Assembly (NCBI GenBank): GCA_030407085.1
Contig: CM059586.1
Coordinates: 102,189,501 to 102,253,500, forward strand
Origin: Trichopria drosophilae
Taxonomy: Eukaryota; Arthropoda; Insecta; Hymenoptera; Diapriidae
Reading direction: 5' to 3'
Length of the DNA stretch: 64,000 nt
Shown: one piece after another, positions 1 to 11,400 of the stretch
Numbering within the stretch: position 1 is the stretch's first letter
Layout of the letters: each line of letters opens with the position of its first letter
Notes under the pieces: generated by a model
What the model was told of the DNA's origin: nothing
What the model saw: the letters and a program-made list of their open reading frames with translations, nothing else
The model's database searches: none
Made by a program: the position numbers and the translations under genes

Positions 1-93
1 TCAACTCGTGGAATTTGTATAAGTTTTTTTAGATTTTAGTGAATTTGTGTTTTCTCTAAGTAGTGCAATGCAATATTCGTTCGTGTGAAAATA

Positions 94-1943
94 ATGGCAG
101 AAGATAAAATGGAAACTATAACGGTTGAAAATTCTATTGTTAACGAAGAACAATTATTAAATTCTGAAATTCATGATCATTCTTATGCAACGAGCAGAGT
201 GGAAAATGACGTTGAAAATGTTGATGAACAATGTAGTCCAGAAATTCATGATCATTCTTACGCAGCTTCACCGGAATCAAATTTAAATTTGACTTGCGAA
301 CCGATAGAACTGGATTTACACGAAGTTGAAATTCCGCAAGAAATTCTTATAGTTTCTGAACCGATTGATTCATCCAAAAATGTTGATTCGACTGTAGAGA
401 AGACGACATCTCTTGGAATTATTGCATCGGTCTACGACAATTCCGATTCTGAAGAAGAAAACGATAATGTAAATAATTCCGTTAATATTGAAACTGAAAT
501 TTCTACTACGGTAATTTCTGAAGAATTTGTCAACAATAATGAATATAGAAGGAACATCGAAGTTACTTGTATCAGCGATTCGAGTAGCGACGACGATTCT
601 AGTAGCAGCGACTCGGAAAGTGACAGCGACGATTCGAGTGTTGTAAATTTAAGCGATTCTGATAGCGATGATGAAGGAAACAGGTAAATAAAATATTTTA
701 AAAATTACTTTACTTTTTGTTATAACATTTTTAATTTTTGTAGTAAAAAAACAAACAATACACGGGTAACGAAACAACAGAAAGGAGAATTCGATGATCT
801 TCCGAGAATTGAAGATTTACAAATCAGCGTACCTGAAGTTCTCTGCGATCCATTGGGTCAGGTAAATTAAACTTTATTTTAAATTAAACAAATTTTTTTG
901 TAATAATTTAAATTTAAAAATGTTTTAAGGTTGCCTGGACTGTTGAACAAATGGTTGTAGTACGACCGAATGCAGGAAAACCAACCCTCAATCTGGATAC
1001 GATTTTGTTTGTAGACAAAGGCAAAAGAGCATTAGGTCGAATCTTTGACGTTTTCGGTCAAGTCGCGGACCCTCACTATTGCATACGTTTCAACGATTCC
1101 GAACACATTAAAGATTGCGATATCAAAGTTGGAATGACAGTCTACTACTGTCCAAACACAGAATACACAAGTCTAGTTTTCTTGAGTGAAATGACAAAGT
1201 AAGTAATCGACACAAATTTAACCACTTCAGTGGTAGCAGTTTAAAAAAAAAAAGTGCCATTTTTTCCTAAATTATATCATTTAACATTTAATTAATCACT
1301 TAAAAAATCAAGTAATATTTCACATTTATGTCGGCCATCTTGGATCCGCCATTTTGAATTTACAAAATCTGACTTCAAATTCGTAATCAGCGACCGAAAA
1401 CATATACGATCCATTACCATTGAAGTAGTTAAAATCTGATTCATCTAACAAAATGATAATTTTAGAATGAAAGCTTGCGACACGGTAGGCGACGACGAAC
1501 CTCCAGAATTCTCAGACGACGAAGAAGAACAAAAGTATTATGCGGAGCTCCGAAACAAACAAAATAAAGAAAGGCAAGAATCGGAGTCCGAAGTGCCGAA
1601 GAAACGCAAACGAAACAACAGCAACAAAAGCGGATGGAAGTCGAATCATCCGTGGAATAGCAGCAGAGACGTCCAGAATTATACGAGAAGAAATTATGCC
1701 TATGCCAATGATGCGTATTATCAATCTGCGATGTACGCGCAGTCAGCTTGGTACCGGCCGAATTATTCGTATCCGAATCAGTGGCAGCAGTCGTACGATT
1801 CCATGCGAGGAAATCATTCGCAGTTCGGAGTTCCACCGATGACTCCTTGGAACGGTTATCCTCAACCTGGGAGTTCGTATCAACAAGCACCGGTGCATCC
1901 GATGTTTCAAGCTCCGCCACCGCCTCCACCTCCTGGTGTTTAG
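94..1943 (+). CDS. NAF1: H/ACA ribonucleoprotein assembly factor NAF1
   Basis: Four exons (94-683, 744-861, 930-1198, 1466-1943) join in frame into 484 residues, close to the human length. NAF1 chaperones dyskerin during assembly of H/ACA snoRNPs and telomerase RNP in the nucleus and is later replaced by GAR1. Residues 1-200 are acidic, low complexity and rich in Ser/Asp, with a near-perfect internal repeat (EIHDHSYA occurs twice). The Gar1-like beta-barrel core covers about residues 215-330 (exons 2-3, motifs LGRIFDVFGQV and HYCIRF). It is followed by an acidic FSDDEEE stretch, a basic KKRKR nuclear-localisation-type patch, a Tyr/Asn/Gln-rich tail and a C-terminal run of seven prolines, as in other NAF1 proteins. 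The ATG at 94 is preferred because the only in-frame codon further upstream that could start is a GTG. It converges with RFK. Seen: exons and domains. Known: family role. Confidence 0.93.
1325..1405. repeat. Dispersed ATGGCGG-type repeat fragment in NAF1 intron 3
   Basis: This 80-bp piece has the order 'gccatcttggatccgcca', then 'gacttcaaattcgtaatcag' and 'cgacc'. The same order occurs near 4.9-5.6 kb, 16-19 kb, 23.15 kb and 50.8-51.05 kb. It is the smallest intronic copy of the family whose tandem form fills VIPAS39 intron 5. Confidence 0.7.
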
Positions 1944-2455
1944 TCAGCGATGTATAAAATGTATTATAAATATATTTATGTACTACCAACTTTCTTGAAT
2001 AGTGTAAACAGTATTGTTAATTGTAGATTTCGTAACTTAGAAATAGTTCCATTTTGTACAAAATATTTAAGTAATCAAATATACTTAGTACCTAGAAATT
2101 TTTATTAAAACTTTGGACTTGTCATTTTTGTCGCCCTTCCCAATTTATTATCTTTACGAAAAGTTTCGTAGTCGACAAACCATTACTATTTTTTTCTAAA
2201 AATATAGTCTATTTTAAAACTTTAAATATTTTAACAGTAATAACGAAGACTCTGCGAAATTTTATACAAAACTTAAGACTTTTTTTGGTAATTGTAATAC
2301 TTTTTGTACAATACTGTACAACGCATACGTAAATTGCAATTTGGATTTCGACAAATTAAAAATCAAATTGCAAAGTCACCAGTAACGTCCCTTTTTTGAC
2401 GTACTTCAATTATCTACTGATTCGGCGATAATTAGTCCTAGGAAGATTGTTGCGA
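1944..2455. other. Convergent spacer between NAF1 and RFK
   Basis: This AT-rich spacer holds both 3' UTRs. AATAAA signals on the minus strand at 2148-2143 and 2106-2101 suit the end of RFK. No canonical signal is obvious for NAF1 on the plus strand. No other gene is seen. Confidence 0.6.
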
Positions 2456-5400
2456 TCAGTTCGTAAGAAACGGATCAGATTTATATTCATACATTTTTGG
2501 TTCATCGAGTATCTTGTCGGCGTAAGATATGTCACCTTTTATGGCAGTAATTAAAGCGTCTGAAAAGACCGTTGCGATTAATATATCGTTTAAAATGTTG
2601 AAAATAAATCATTCTTACCGACGGAAGAAAAATCTTTTTCGCACCGAATGTATCCGAGAACTACTACTTTGAGTTGTTCACCGTAGAAATCGTTTATAGC
2701 GGTATTTATAAGGTGAACTTCCTAAAAAGAAATGGGAAGTTTAATTAAGTAAAGGACTAAAATTTTGTAGAAAATGTGTAAATTTACCATTGACTTTTTA
2801 TCATTTTTGTAAAATGGATTCCATCCTACGCTGGCTACCATTTTATACACTTCTCCTAATAAGGATGCCCATCCGTAGTAAATACCATTTTCAAATTCCC
2901 CTGGTAGTGATTCTACTGCGTCTTCAGGAAGGTTTGCTGAAATTAGCGAATAACAGAAAATTACCAGATAATATAAATAATTCCAGATATTAAACAAAAG
3001 TAAGTATATTTCTTGACCGCTTTAATTCAGTTAAATAATTAAATAAACAAATAATTTCTTCTCGGTAATACGGTCAGCTTACTAATTGTTAAGATGTGAA
3101 AAGAAAAATATGACGTAACTGGGATTTCAATTCACGCCTAGCACAATAAATCATTGTGTACTTATATTTAAAAATTGTGAATCACATGCTATTGGATTTA
3201 ATGTTAATAATATCCCTCTAGCGCTAATAATTGGAACTATTGCCTTAATGCGTTTCGCACCTTAACAGAGAAGAAATTATTTGTTTATTTAATTAAAAAT
3301 AAAAAAATCATTATTTTTGTATTAGGCAATGTTTAAAGTGTTACAAATTTTGAGAAATTTAAATATAATTAATTATTAAAAAATTAAAAAATTAGTAGCG
3401 GGCTGTAAATTTGGAAACAGGCTCCGTACAAGCTACCTGGAGAAATGGTGGGGGAAAATGTGACAAAAAATCGTTTTTTTTTAAATAACTCGAAAAATAT
3501 CACTTTAAACGAAAAAAAAGAAAGATACAAAAAGTGAAATTCCGCCCAATTTCGTTTTTTAAAAAATCTTCTACGACCAATAGCAGCCGAGATAGATTTC
3601 TTGAAATATTGGCAGTTTTGCGGAGCAACTGTAACGCGCGCGTTTTTTGCTTATAAGTAAAAAATAATCATTCGGATCGTAAAATGCTTCAAATAAAAGT
3701 TGTAGAGGATAAAATTACGAACAATTTTCTTTTTTCTATGTAATGCTGCACGTTCAATATTCACGGAGATATGAACGTTTAAAAAACAAAAAGCTAACTA
3801 TATCAACGAATTCTTCAGTACACAACTTAAACAAAGTTCAGTGCCACCAATTCAACCCTTTTTACGTTGAAATTATTTTTAATCTTTCTATAATTTACTT
3901 TTTAATTCACTTACAATTTGTTCAAAACGCTTCAAAATTTTAATTATTATAATTTAAAAACAAATTTAAAAATTATAATTACAAGTCTCTATAGATCACC
4001 ATACTCAAACATTGAGAAGTTTATCTGTAGTCTACATAATTATTTAAATAAAACTCTACATCCAAATAATATAATAATAGTGATATAAATATTGACATTA
4101 AAACGGAAACTGCTGACTCTTATCAATATATTTTACTAGAGAAACAAAATTTTCTAAAACATGTATAGATCATACATTTACTAAATTTTGTAATAACCAT
4201 TTAAAAACTCAGCTTCTTTAATTAAAACAAATATAACTGATCACTACTTGTTTAGACCATATTTTTTTAAAGGTACACTACAATTTAACACTGGGAAAAT
4301 AACTGATTCTATAACTGATCATTATCCTATACTTTTATCAATTCATGATAATAAATTTCAATGTATAAGAAGAAAAATTTTACAACAAATAAGCACAAAT
4401 TTTTAAATTTATGTGCATCTGAAAACTGAAATTAAGTTGTGGAAATTCAAGCCAATGAAGTAGCATTAGATATGCTTATAAACAAAATACATAATTTTAA
4501 TTGGCGTTTACTTAAAATTATCCCTGGAACACAAAATACTAAAAATAAATGGATTACTCCTGCGCTTATCAATTCTGCAAATAGAAAGAATAAATTATAC
4601 AAGGAATGGAAAAAAGATATAGATAATGTAATTAAAAGGAATAAGTATTATAACTATGAAAAAATACTCAAGTCATTACTTAGGGATGCAAAAAATCAAC
4701 ATGAGCTACAGCAGATCCGAAAAGCTGATACTAAAAGTGTCTGGAAATATGTCAAGACAAATTACAAAATAAAGCAAAAAACATCAAATAAACAAAATTA
4801 TGATCAACAATCAATTGTGAAATAACAATTGGGCAAAGTTAACTATTTCAACGAATTCTTCAGTACACAAACTTAAACAAAGCTCAGTGCCACCAATTCA
4901 ACGAAATCTGATCCCTAGTGTTTCGGTTAACCAGCATACTCTTGTCTTAAATGAAAATGAAAATTCAAAATGGCGGCTCCAAGATGACCGACATAAATGT
5001 AAAAAATGTACTTGATTTTGAGAAAAGTTGCTACTCGGGGGTTTTTGGGGTCGCTGATTGCGAATCTGAAGTCAGATTTTAACAATCCAAAACGTCGGAT
5101 CCAAGATGGCCGACGGAAATGTGAAAATTTACTTGATAGAGATAAAACTGGGTACTCCATGTACTCTGAATTTTAAATATATAAGTCAGAGATCAGATTC
5201 GCAATCAGCGACCCCAAAAAACCCCGAGTACCAAATTTGGTTCTAATTTACCTTACAGTTCGTTCAAAAATCGACGATTTTTAAAATTTATTTTTTTATA
5301 CTTGTTAATAATTTTGAATTTCGAAATTTTAACTTCAAATTCGTTATCAGCAACCTCGAAAACGTACGGATACAAATTTTTCCGCATGTCGAGAAATTAC

Positions 5401-8400
5401 TTCCGAAGTTTGTCAATCCATATACGCCATACTAGGTCGGCCATTTTGAATTTCGGAATTTTTACTTCAGATTCGTGATCAGCAACCTCGAAAACGTACA
5501 GATACAAATTTTTCCGCATGTCGAGAAATAACTTCCGAAGTTTCTCATCCATGGCCGCCATATTGGGTCAGCCATTTTGAATTTTAGAATTTTGACTTCA
5601 GATTCGTGATCAGCATACCCAAAAACATCTTGTAAGATAGACAGTTCAGCTGAACATTTGTTTAAAATGCTACATTTCCATACTGCCAGCATTTTTAAAA
5701 AATTTCTTGGAATAAGCCGCCATTTTGGATATTTCAAGGTGAAATAAAAAATGCCTACCAGCAGATCCTTTAAGTTCAAACAGTTTATGCACCTTTTATG
5801 CACTTTTCCGGTCAAAAAAACGCGGTATCGACATGAAAAATGAAATTAAAAAAAAAAAAGACCTCAAAAAATGTGTTTTTTTCACATATTTTTGCCAAAA
5901 TCAAAGGTAAATACTCAATTTTTTCAAATTTTGAAGTCACCATTCGAAAGAGCACCCTCGAAAATAGTAAATTAGGTACATTCCGAACAATCTGTGTATT
6001 ATTTTCAGTTTGTACTATGCGGTGGAAGCTGCACGTGAAAAACTTGCATTCTGGACGTTGAAGGGTTAATGTAATTGGTCGATAATTATCAACTAAAAAC
6101 TTTGAACCATTCTTGTATACAGGACATACGTTAACAAACTTGAATTGCCACGAACATTTACTTAGAACTGTAGCATTATTTATTATGAGTTAATGGTAAA
6201 GTTATGAATGGAGAGGCTAACTTAATTGTAACAGCATGAAGTTCATCAAAACCTCCATCTTTATTTTTAAGTTCTTGTATAATTTGAAATACTTTAGTTT
6301 CATTAATTGGAGTTAAGAAAAAAGTATGCTAGTTAATCGAAACACTAGGGATCAGATTTCGTTGAATTGGTGATACTGCACTTTGTTTAAGTTTGTGTAC
6401 TGAAGAATTCGTTGAAATAGTTAACTTTGCCCAATTGTTATTTCACAATTGATTGTTGATCATAATTTCGTTTATTTCATGTCTTTTTGTTTTATTTTGT
6501 AATTTGTCTTGACATATTTCCAGACACTTTTAGTATCAGCTTTTCGGATCTGCATTAGCTCATGTTGATTTTTTGCATCCCTAAGTAATGACTTGAGTAT
6601 TACTTCATAGTTATAATACTTATTCCTTTTAATTACATTATCTATATCTTTTTTCCATTCCTTGTATAATTTATTCTTTCTATTTGCAGAATTGATAAGC
6701 GCAGGAGTAATCCATTTATTTCTGGGATTTTGTGTTCCAGGGATAATTTTAAGTAAACGCCAATTAAAATGATGTATTTTGTTTATAAGCATATCTAATG
6801 CTACTTCATTGGCTTGAATTTCCACAACTTAATTTCAGTTTTCAGATGCACATAAATTTAAAAATTTGTGCTTATTTGTTGTAAAATTTTTCTTCTTATA
6901 CATTGAAATTTATTATCATGAATTGATAAAAGTATAGGATAATGATCAGTTATAGAATCAGTTATTTTCCCATTGGTAAATTGTAGTGTACTTTTAAAAA
7001 AATATGGTCTAAACAAGTAGTGATCAGTTATATTTGTTTTAATTAAAGAAGCTGAGTTTTTAAATGGTTATTACAAAATTTAGTAAATGTATGATCTATA
7101 CATGTTTTAGAAAATTTTGTTTCTCTAGTAAAATATATTGATAAGAGTCAGCAGTTTCCGTTTTAATGTCAATATTTATATCACTATTATTATATTATTT
7201 GGATGTAGAGTTTTATTTAAATAATTATGTAGACTACAGATAAACTTCTCAACTTTTGAGTTTGGTGATCTATAGAGACCTGTAATTACAATTTTTAAAT
7301 TTGTTTTTAAATTATAATAATTAAAATTTACAAGCGTTTCGAACAAATTATAAGTGAATTAAAAAGTAAATTATGGCAAGATTAAAAATAAGATGCAGAA
7401 TAACATTATTATCAAGCTTCTCGTCCATGCTATTGAAAATATTCAGATTTCAGTCTACATCCTTAATCTTTGTAACTGACTTGTTTTTTCACGAAAAATA
7501 TAAATCATCTGATATGATTGACTTGAGGCAAGCACGAAAAATAACAAGTAAAAAATGAAGTATACAAAGTAATAAAGAATGTAATATTTAGATAAAGAGC
7601 AATCTAACATAATTACTTTATGCATTGTCAGCAATAACGTTAATTGACATGTACGCAAATCAAATACCAGATTACTTAAAGTTTCTACAGCGTCGCCAGT
7701 GACAACCTTATCAACTATGTACTATAATGGCTCATAATTAAATTCAGGGTTTCAAATAAACGTCTACAAAAAGTCATGATTATTTCTGTAGTATTTAACA
7801 TATGCTGTGAAATTTAAAACTTTCTTCGCTACTACAGTCAATTTGACATTTATTATACAAATTTAAGAAAATTGATGCCGTAGTTATTTTTTCTTGCATA
7901 AATTTTATATTAAGTTTTTAAAAACTTTTATATTAAACATCAAATTGACTGCAGTAATGAAGAAAGAAGTTTTTCATTTCAATTAATGATCGAACAATTC
8001 AATATGTATTTTTATGGTTTGATATACAAACTATAAACAAAAAATTAAATATAAATATAGTGAAATATACCGCAATGAAAGGAATGATTATATGGATACT
8101 ACCACTGATTTCGTACCCAGTAAACGAAAAAAGATTGAAAAGTATTAAAAAAGGATCAATTGGGATTAAAATGAGACTGCTCTCTACTCTCTTACAAATC
8201 TGATCAACCAGTACACTTTTTCTCTCATGATTTTCATGACATATCTAAGATATCCCAACAATAGAATCCATACATAGGCTTAACGATAGTATTCTGGTTC
8301 GTAAGATTTTGTATGACCATATTAAATTTCCCCTGACCTTAGGGGTCTATTCGTTTGGCGGCCAACACCATATTCTACTCGTAATGTTAGAATACTGTAC

Positions 8401-11400
8401 GAGAGAAATTGCAAAACAAATTATTGCTTTTATTCGCCAATATTTCGCTTAACTTGTGTGTGGAACTCTCTTCCTGAAGGTATTCGCAACCAAAATTCCC
8501 CTTCCTTATACACTGCTAATTGTAAAAGAAAACTATTAATTCATTATGTTTGAGTTTTATATCATTTGTTAAAAATAGTATTTAGAAGAGCGACTATATA
8601 TATTTTTGTTAAAACATTGTATTCTGGGGAGTTTAACGTCCGTTTATTTCCAAAAAATAAATAAATAAATTTTACTGACAAAACGAAAAAATGATTTTAC
8701 AATTAATTATTCATTAACCCTTAAAGCGCCCTGGGGGTACTGGGAGACCCCACACATAAATGTTACATTTTTTTCCCTTCTAAAGCTGCACTTTTACAGC
8801 ATTTTAAAGAGCTACATTTCAAGAGCCCCAAGTTAAATTTTTAGGACAAAATATTGAAAATTGGCTGAGTTACGATTTTTTTTATGAAAACCATTACTTT
8901 TGTATTTCATTTTTTCTAACGAGCACCATTAATTTTTTTATCATGATAACTTATCTACGCGGTAAAGTGATACTTGGAGTGTATCCACTAATTTTGTTGA
9001 GACAAAATAACGAAAACTGTCCGCGCAGGACGATATCTTCGGATTGGGGTCTCCCGCGACCCCATATGGCGCTTTGTGTTATTTTTATGGGTGTCGCTTT
9101 AAGGGTTAAAATGGTCAAGAAATTTTATTATATGCTTCTGCATCAAGAATTTATGTTAAAGTATTGTTATGAAATGGTGATTTAAATATTGGATAATTCG
9201 TTCAAAAATTTCTCCTTTATAAAAAAATCCAATATTTCCACTCAAACGACTACCTATGTCACTCGATGTAAGTTTTTTATTGTTTTCATTGTATTTTTGT
9301 AAGTTATTTATTGTTAGAGTGATACATTTGTTCTTTTTTTATTTTTATATAGATAATGAACATTTATTGAAGATGGCCCACATCATGGCCGAAATGTCAA
9401 AATAAAGTTTTTTTTTTCAATGTCTATCGACTGTTCGACCCATAACTCCTGAAATCTTGATTATTCTGCTAGTGGTCAAGAGATTAAAATGCTTTCGCAT
9501 ACTACTAGTTCTAATAATTACCAAATATGTAATATATGGGTGATTCTCCAAAAACAGGGCATTTTCAAGAATGAAATTTTTTTTTTTAAGTTACTGTAAA
9601 TTCGTTTTTTTTTTATGGATTCTTGCTTATTAGAACCAAGTTAAGTTATTGTTACAGTAGTCACGCTAGAAAATTATTTTAAAGGAAAGGGGAAGACTTT
9701 TACTATGACGCATTTTCATACGGCTATATAAACCAACAATTGCTTGTTAAAAATTTGAAAAAATAACTCTAAAGAGTCAAAAACATAATGTACATATCTG
9801 ATTTAATGCATTTTTGTGAATAAATGAAAATTATTTATTAAGTAATAATTAAAAAATTAAGAAAAACACATGAATTTTTGAAGAAGTTTTAGACAAAATA
9901 AATTTATTAAAGTTAATGTGTCGTTGGTTAGTAACTACAATGATAATATTATATTCATAATTTTAATAAATAATATTATTTCATAATAAACTTGATTCAT
10001 AACGTTGTAACAAATATAAAGTTTAATTTTGTGGTTTTTTAAATTATATTTAAATAAATGTCTAAGAGGAAGAGAAATATAAATGTTATTTATGATTTGA
10101 AAAATATTTTCTGCTACGGGTTACACTTTGTTCTTGTTTCGTACCTGATACGCCAAATGTTTGGTAACGACAATGAAGGTGACGACAATGAAAATTTGCA
10201 AAAAAATTCAATTTTACATATTTTAAACAATAATAAATTAAAAAACAAATTGCCAGTAACGTTTATTCCTGTAATCTTTAAGTTTTCATCGTTTTTTAAT
10301 TGCTGTTTGTATAAAAATACCAAAATTAGGACGGGTGACGACAATTAATTTAATAAAAATACGTGGTATTTTTATACAGTTTTTACTTGTTCATGAGGTA
10401 AATATGTTCTCTTTTCAATTTTCTATGGAGGTTTAGTAAAGTGTAGTGTTTTTTCTTTGATTTTCTCATAAGTTTTAGTAAAAAAGTTAATTATTTCCAG
10501 TTCATTTATACCAGTTTACGCATTGTCGTTACCTCATAGACATTTCTTACGACATTAATATTTCAATAATTATAAGTATATATATATTGATTTAATTAAA
10601 TATTATACAGAGAGAAATTGTACAGTTTGAGCTGTACTATAGAAATATTATTTGAATAAATTAAAATAATTCGGGTTCTTAATAGCGCTAATATTTTAAA
10701 GTTTTGAACTTGGAGGTTTGGACATATAAAAAATGCTACTTTTAGTCTTTAAATGTCATTTTACACCAGTTCTTTGTAACAAAAGTATTATTTTTTCAAA
10801 TTAACATGGTCCATATTTATTTAACATTTCTATCGAAATTTAATAATTTATTGTCAAAGTTTTTGTAAGATATAACGTAAAGACACGAAAATGCCCTGTT
10901 TCCGGAGAATCACCCATATAAATTTGGACTAAATTTTTATGAAAAAAAAAATCTATTTACTTTCTAAAACACATTTTAAAATTGAAAGTTCAAAATTACA
11001 GTACAGGATTGACCACATGTATACAAAAATATTAATAGACTATAGAAACGATAAACTAAATTTACTACGTCGATACATATTGACATAAAATGTAACTTTC
11101 AGAGAAGTGACAAACTCGAAAGAACATAAAAATACAAAAATAAAACATTTTCCTACAACCCAATAAACGAAAACGAATAGACAGTTAAAAATATGAATTG
11201 AAATGAATTCAAGTGAATTAAAATGAATTAAAACACATGAAAATGATTAATTGAATCCACTTTTTAATTATATATAATCGTATATAAACATATATAATTA
11301 TATAATAGCATATATAATTGTATACAATTGGATCTCAATTGTATCAAAAATTGTATATAATCATATATAAACATATATAATTATATATTATTATATATAA

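Larger units (their letters stand above)
3870..7390. repeat. Large inverted repeat made of two LINE fragments
   Basis: A left arm (about 3870-4925) and a right arm (about 6320-7390) are reverse complements, nearly base for base by eye, apart from small differences such as 'aactcagcttctttaatt' against its mirror. The loop of about 1.4 kb holds ATGGCGG-type dispersed repeats. Each arm carries the same truncated non-LTR retrotransposon. The whole structure sits in RFK intron 1, so the RFK pre-mRNA could fold into a duplex about 1 kb long. Confidence 0.88.

Noticed and set aside
1462..1989. 175-codon open frame antisense to NAF1 exon 4
   Set aside because: It is a shadow of the real exon, whose domain tail and splice phase are clear on the other strand.
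5830..6070. Possible end of another TTAA element ('gaagggttaatg' near 6060)
   Set aside because: No matching inverted left end with TTAA could be found.
10058..10348. A 96-codon open frame in the GGGTGATTCTCC element
   Set aside because: Its three copies have different starts and frames, the composition is AT-driven and no domain is recognised. It is possible relic coding, but not supportable as a gene.
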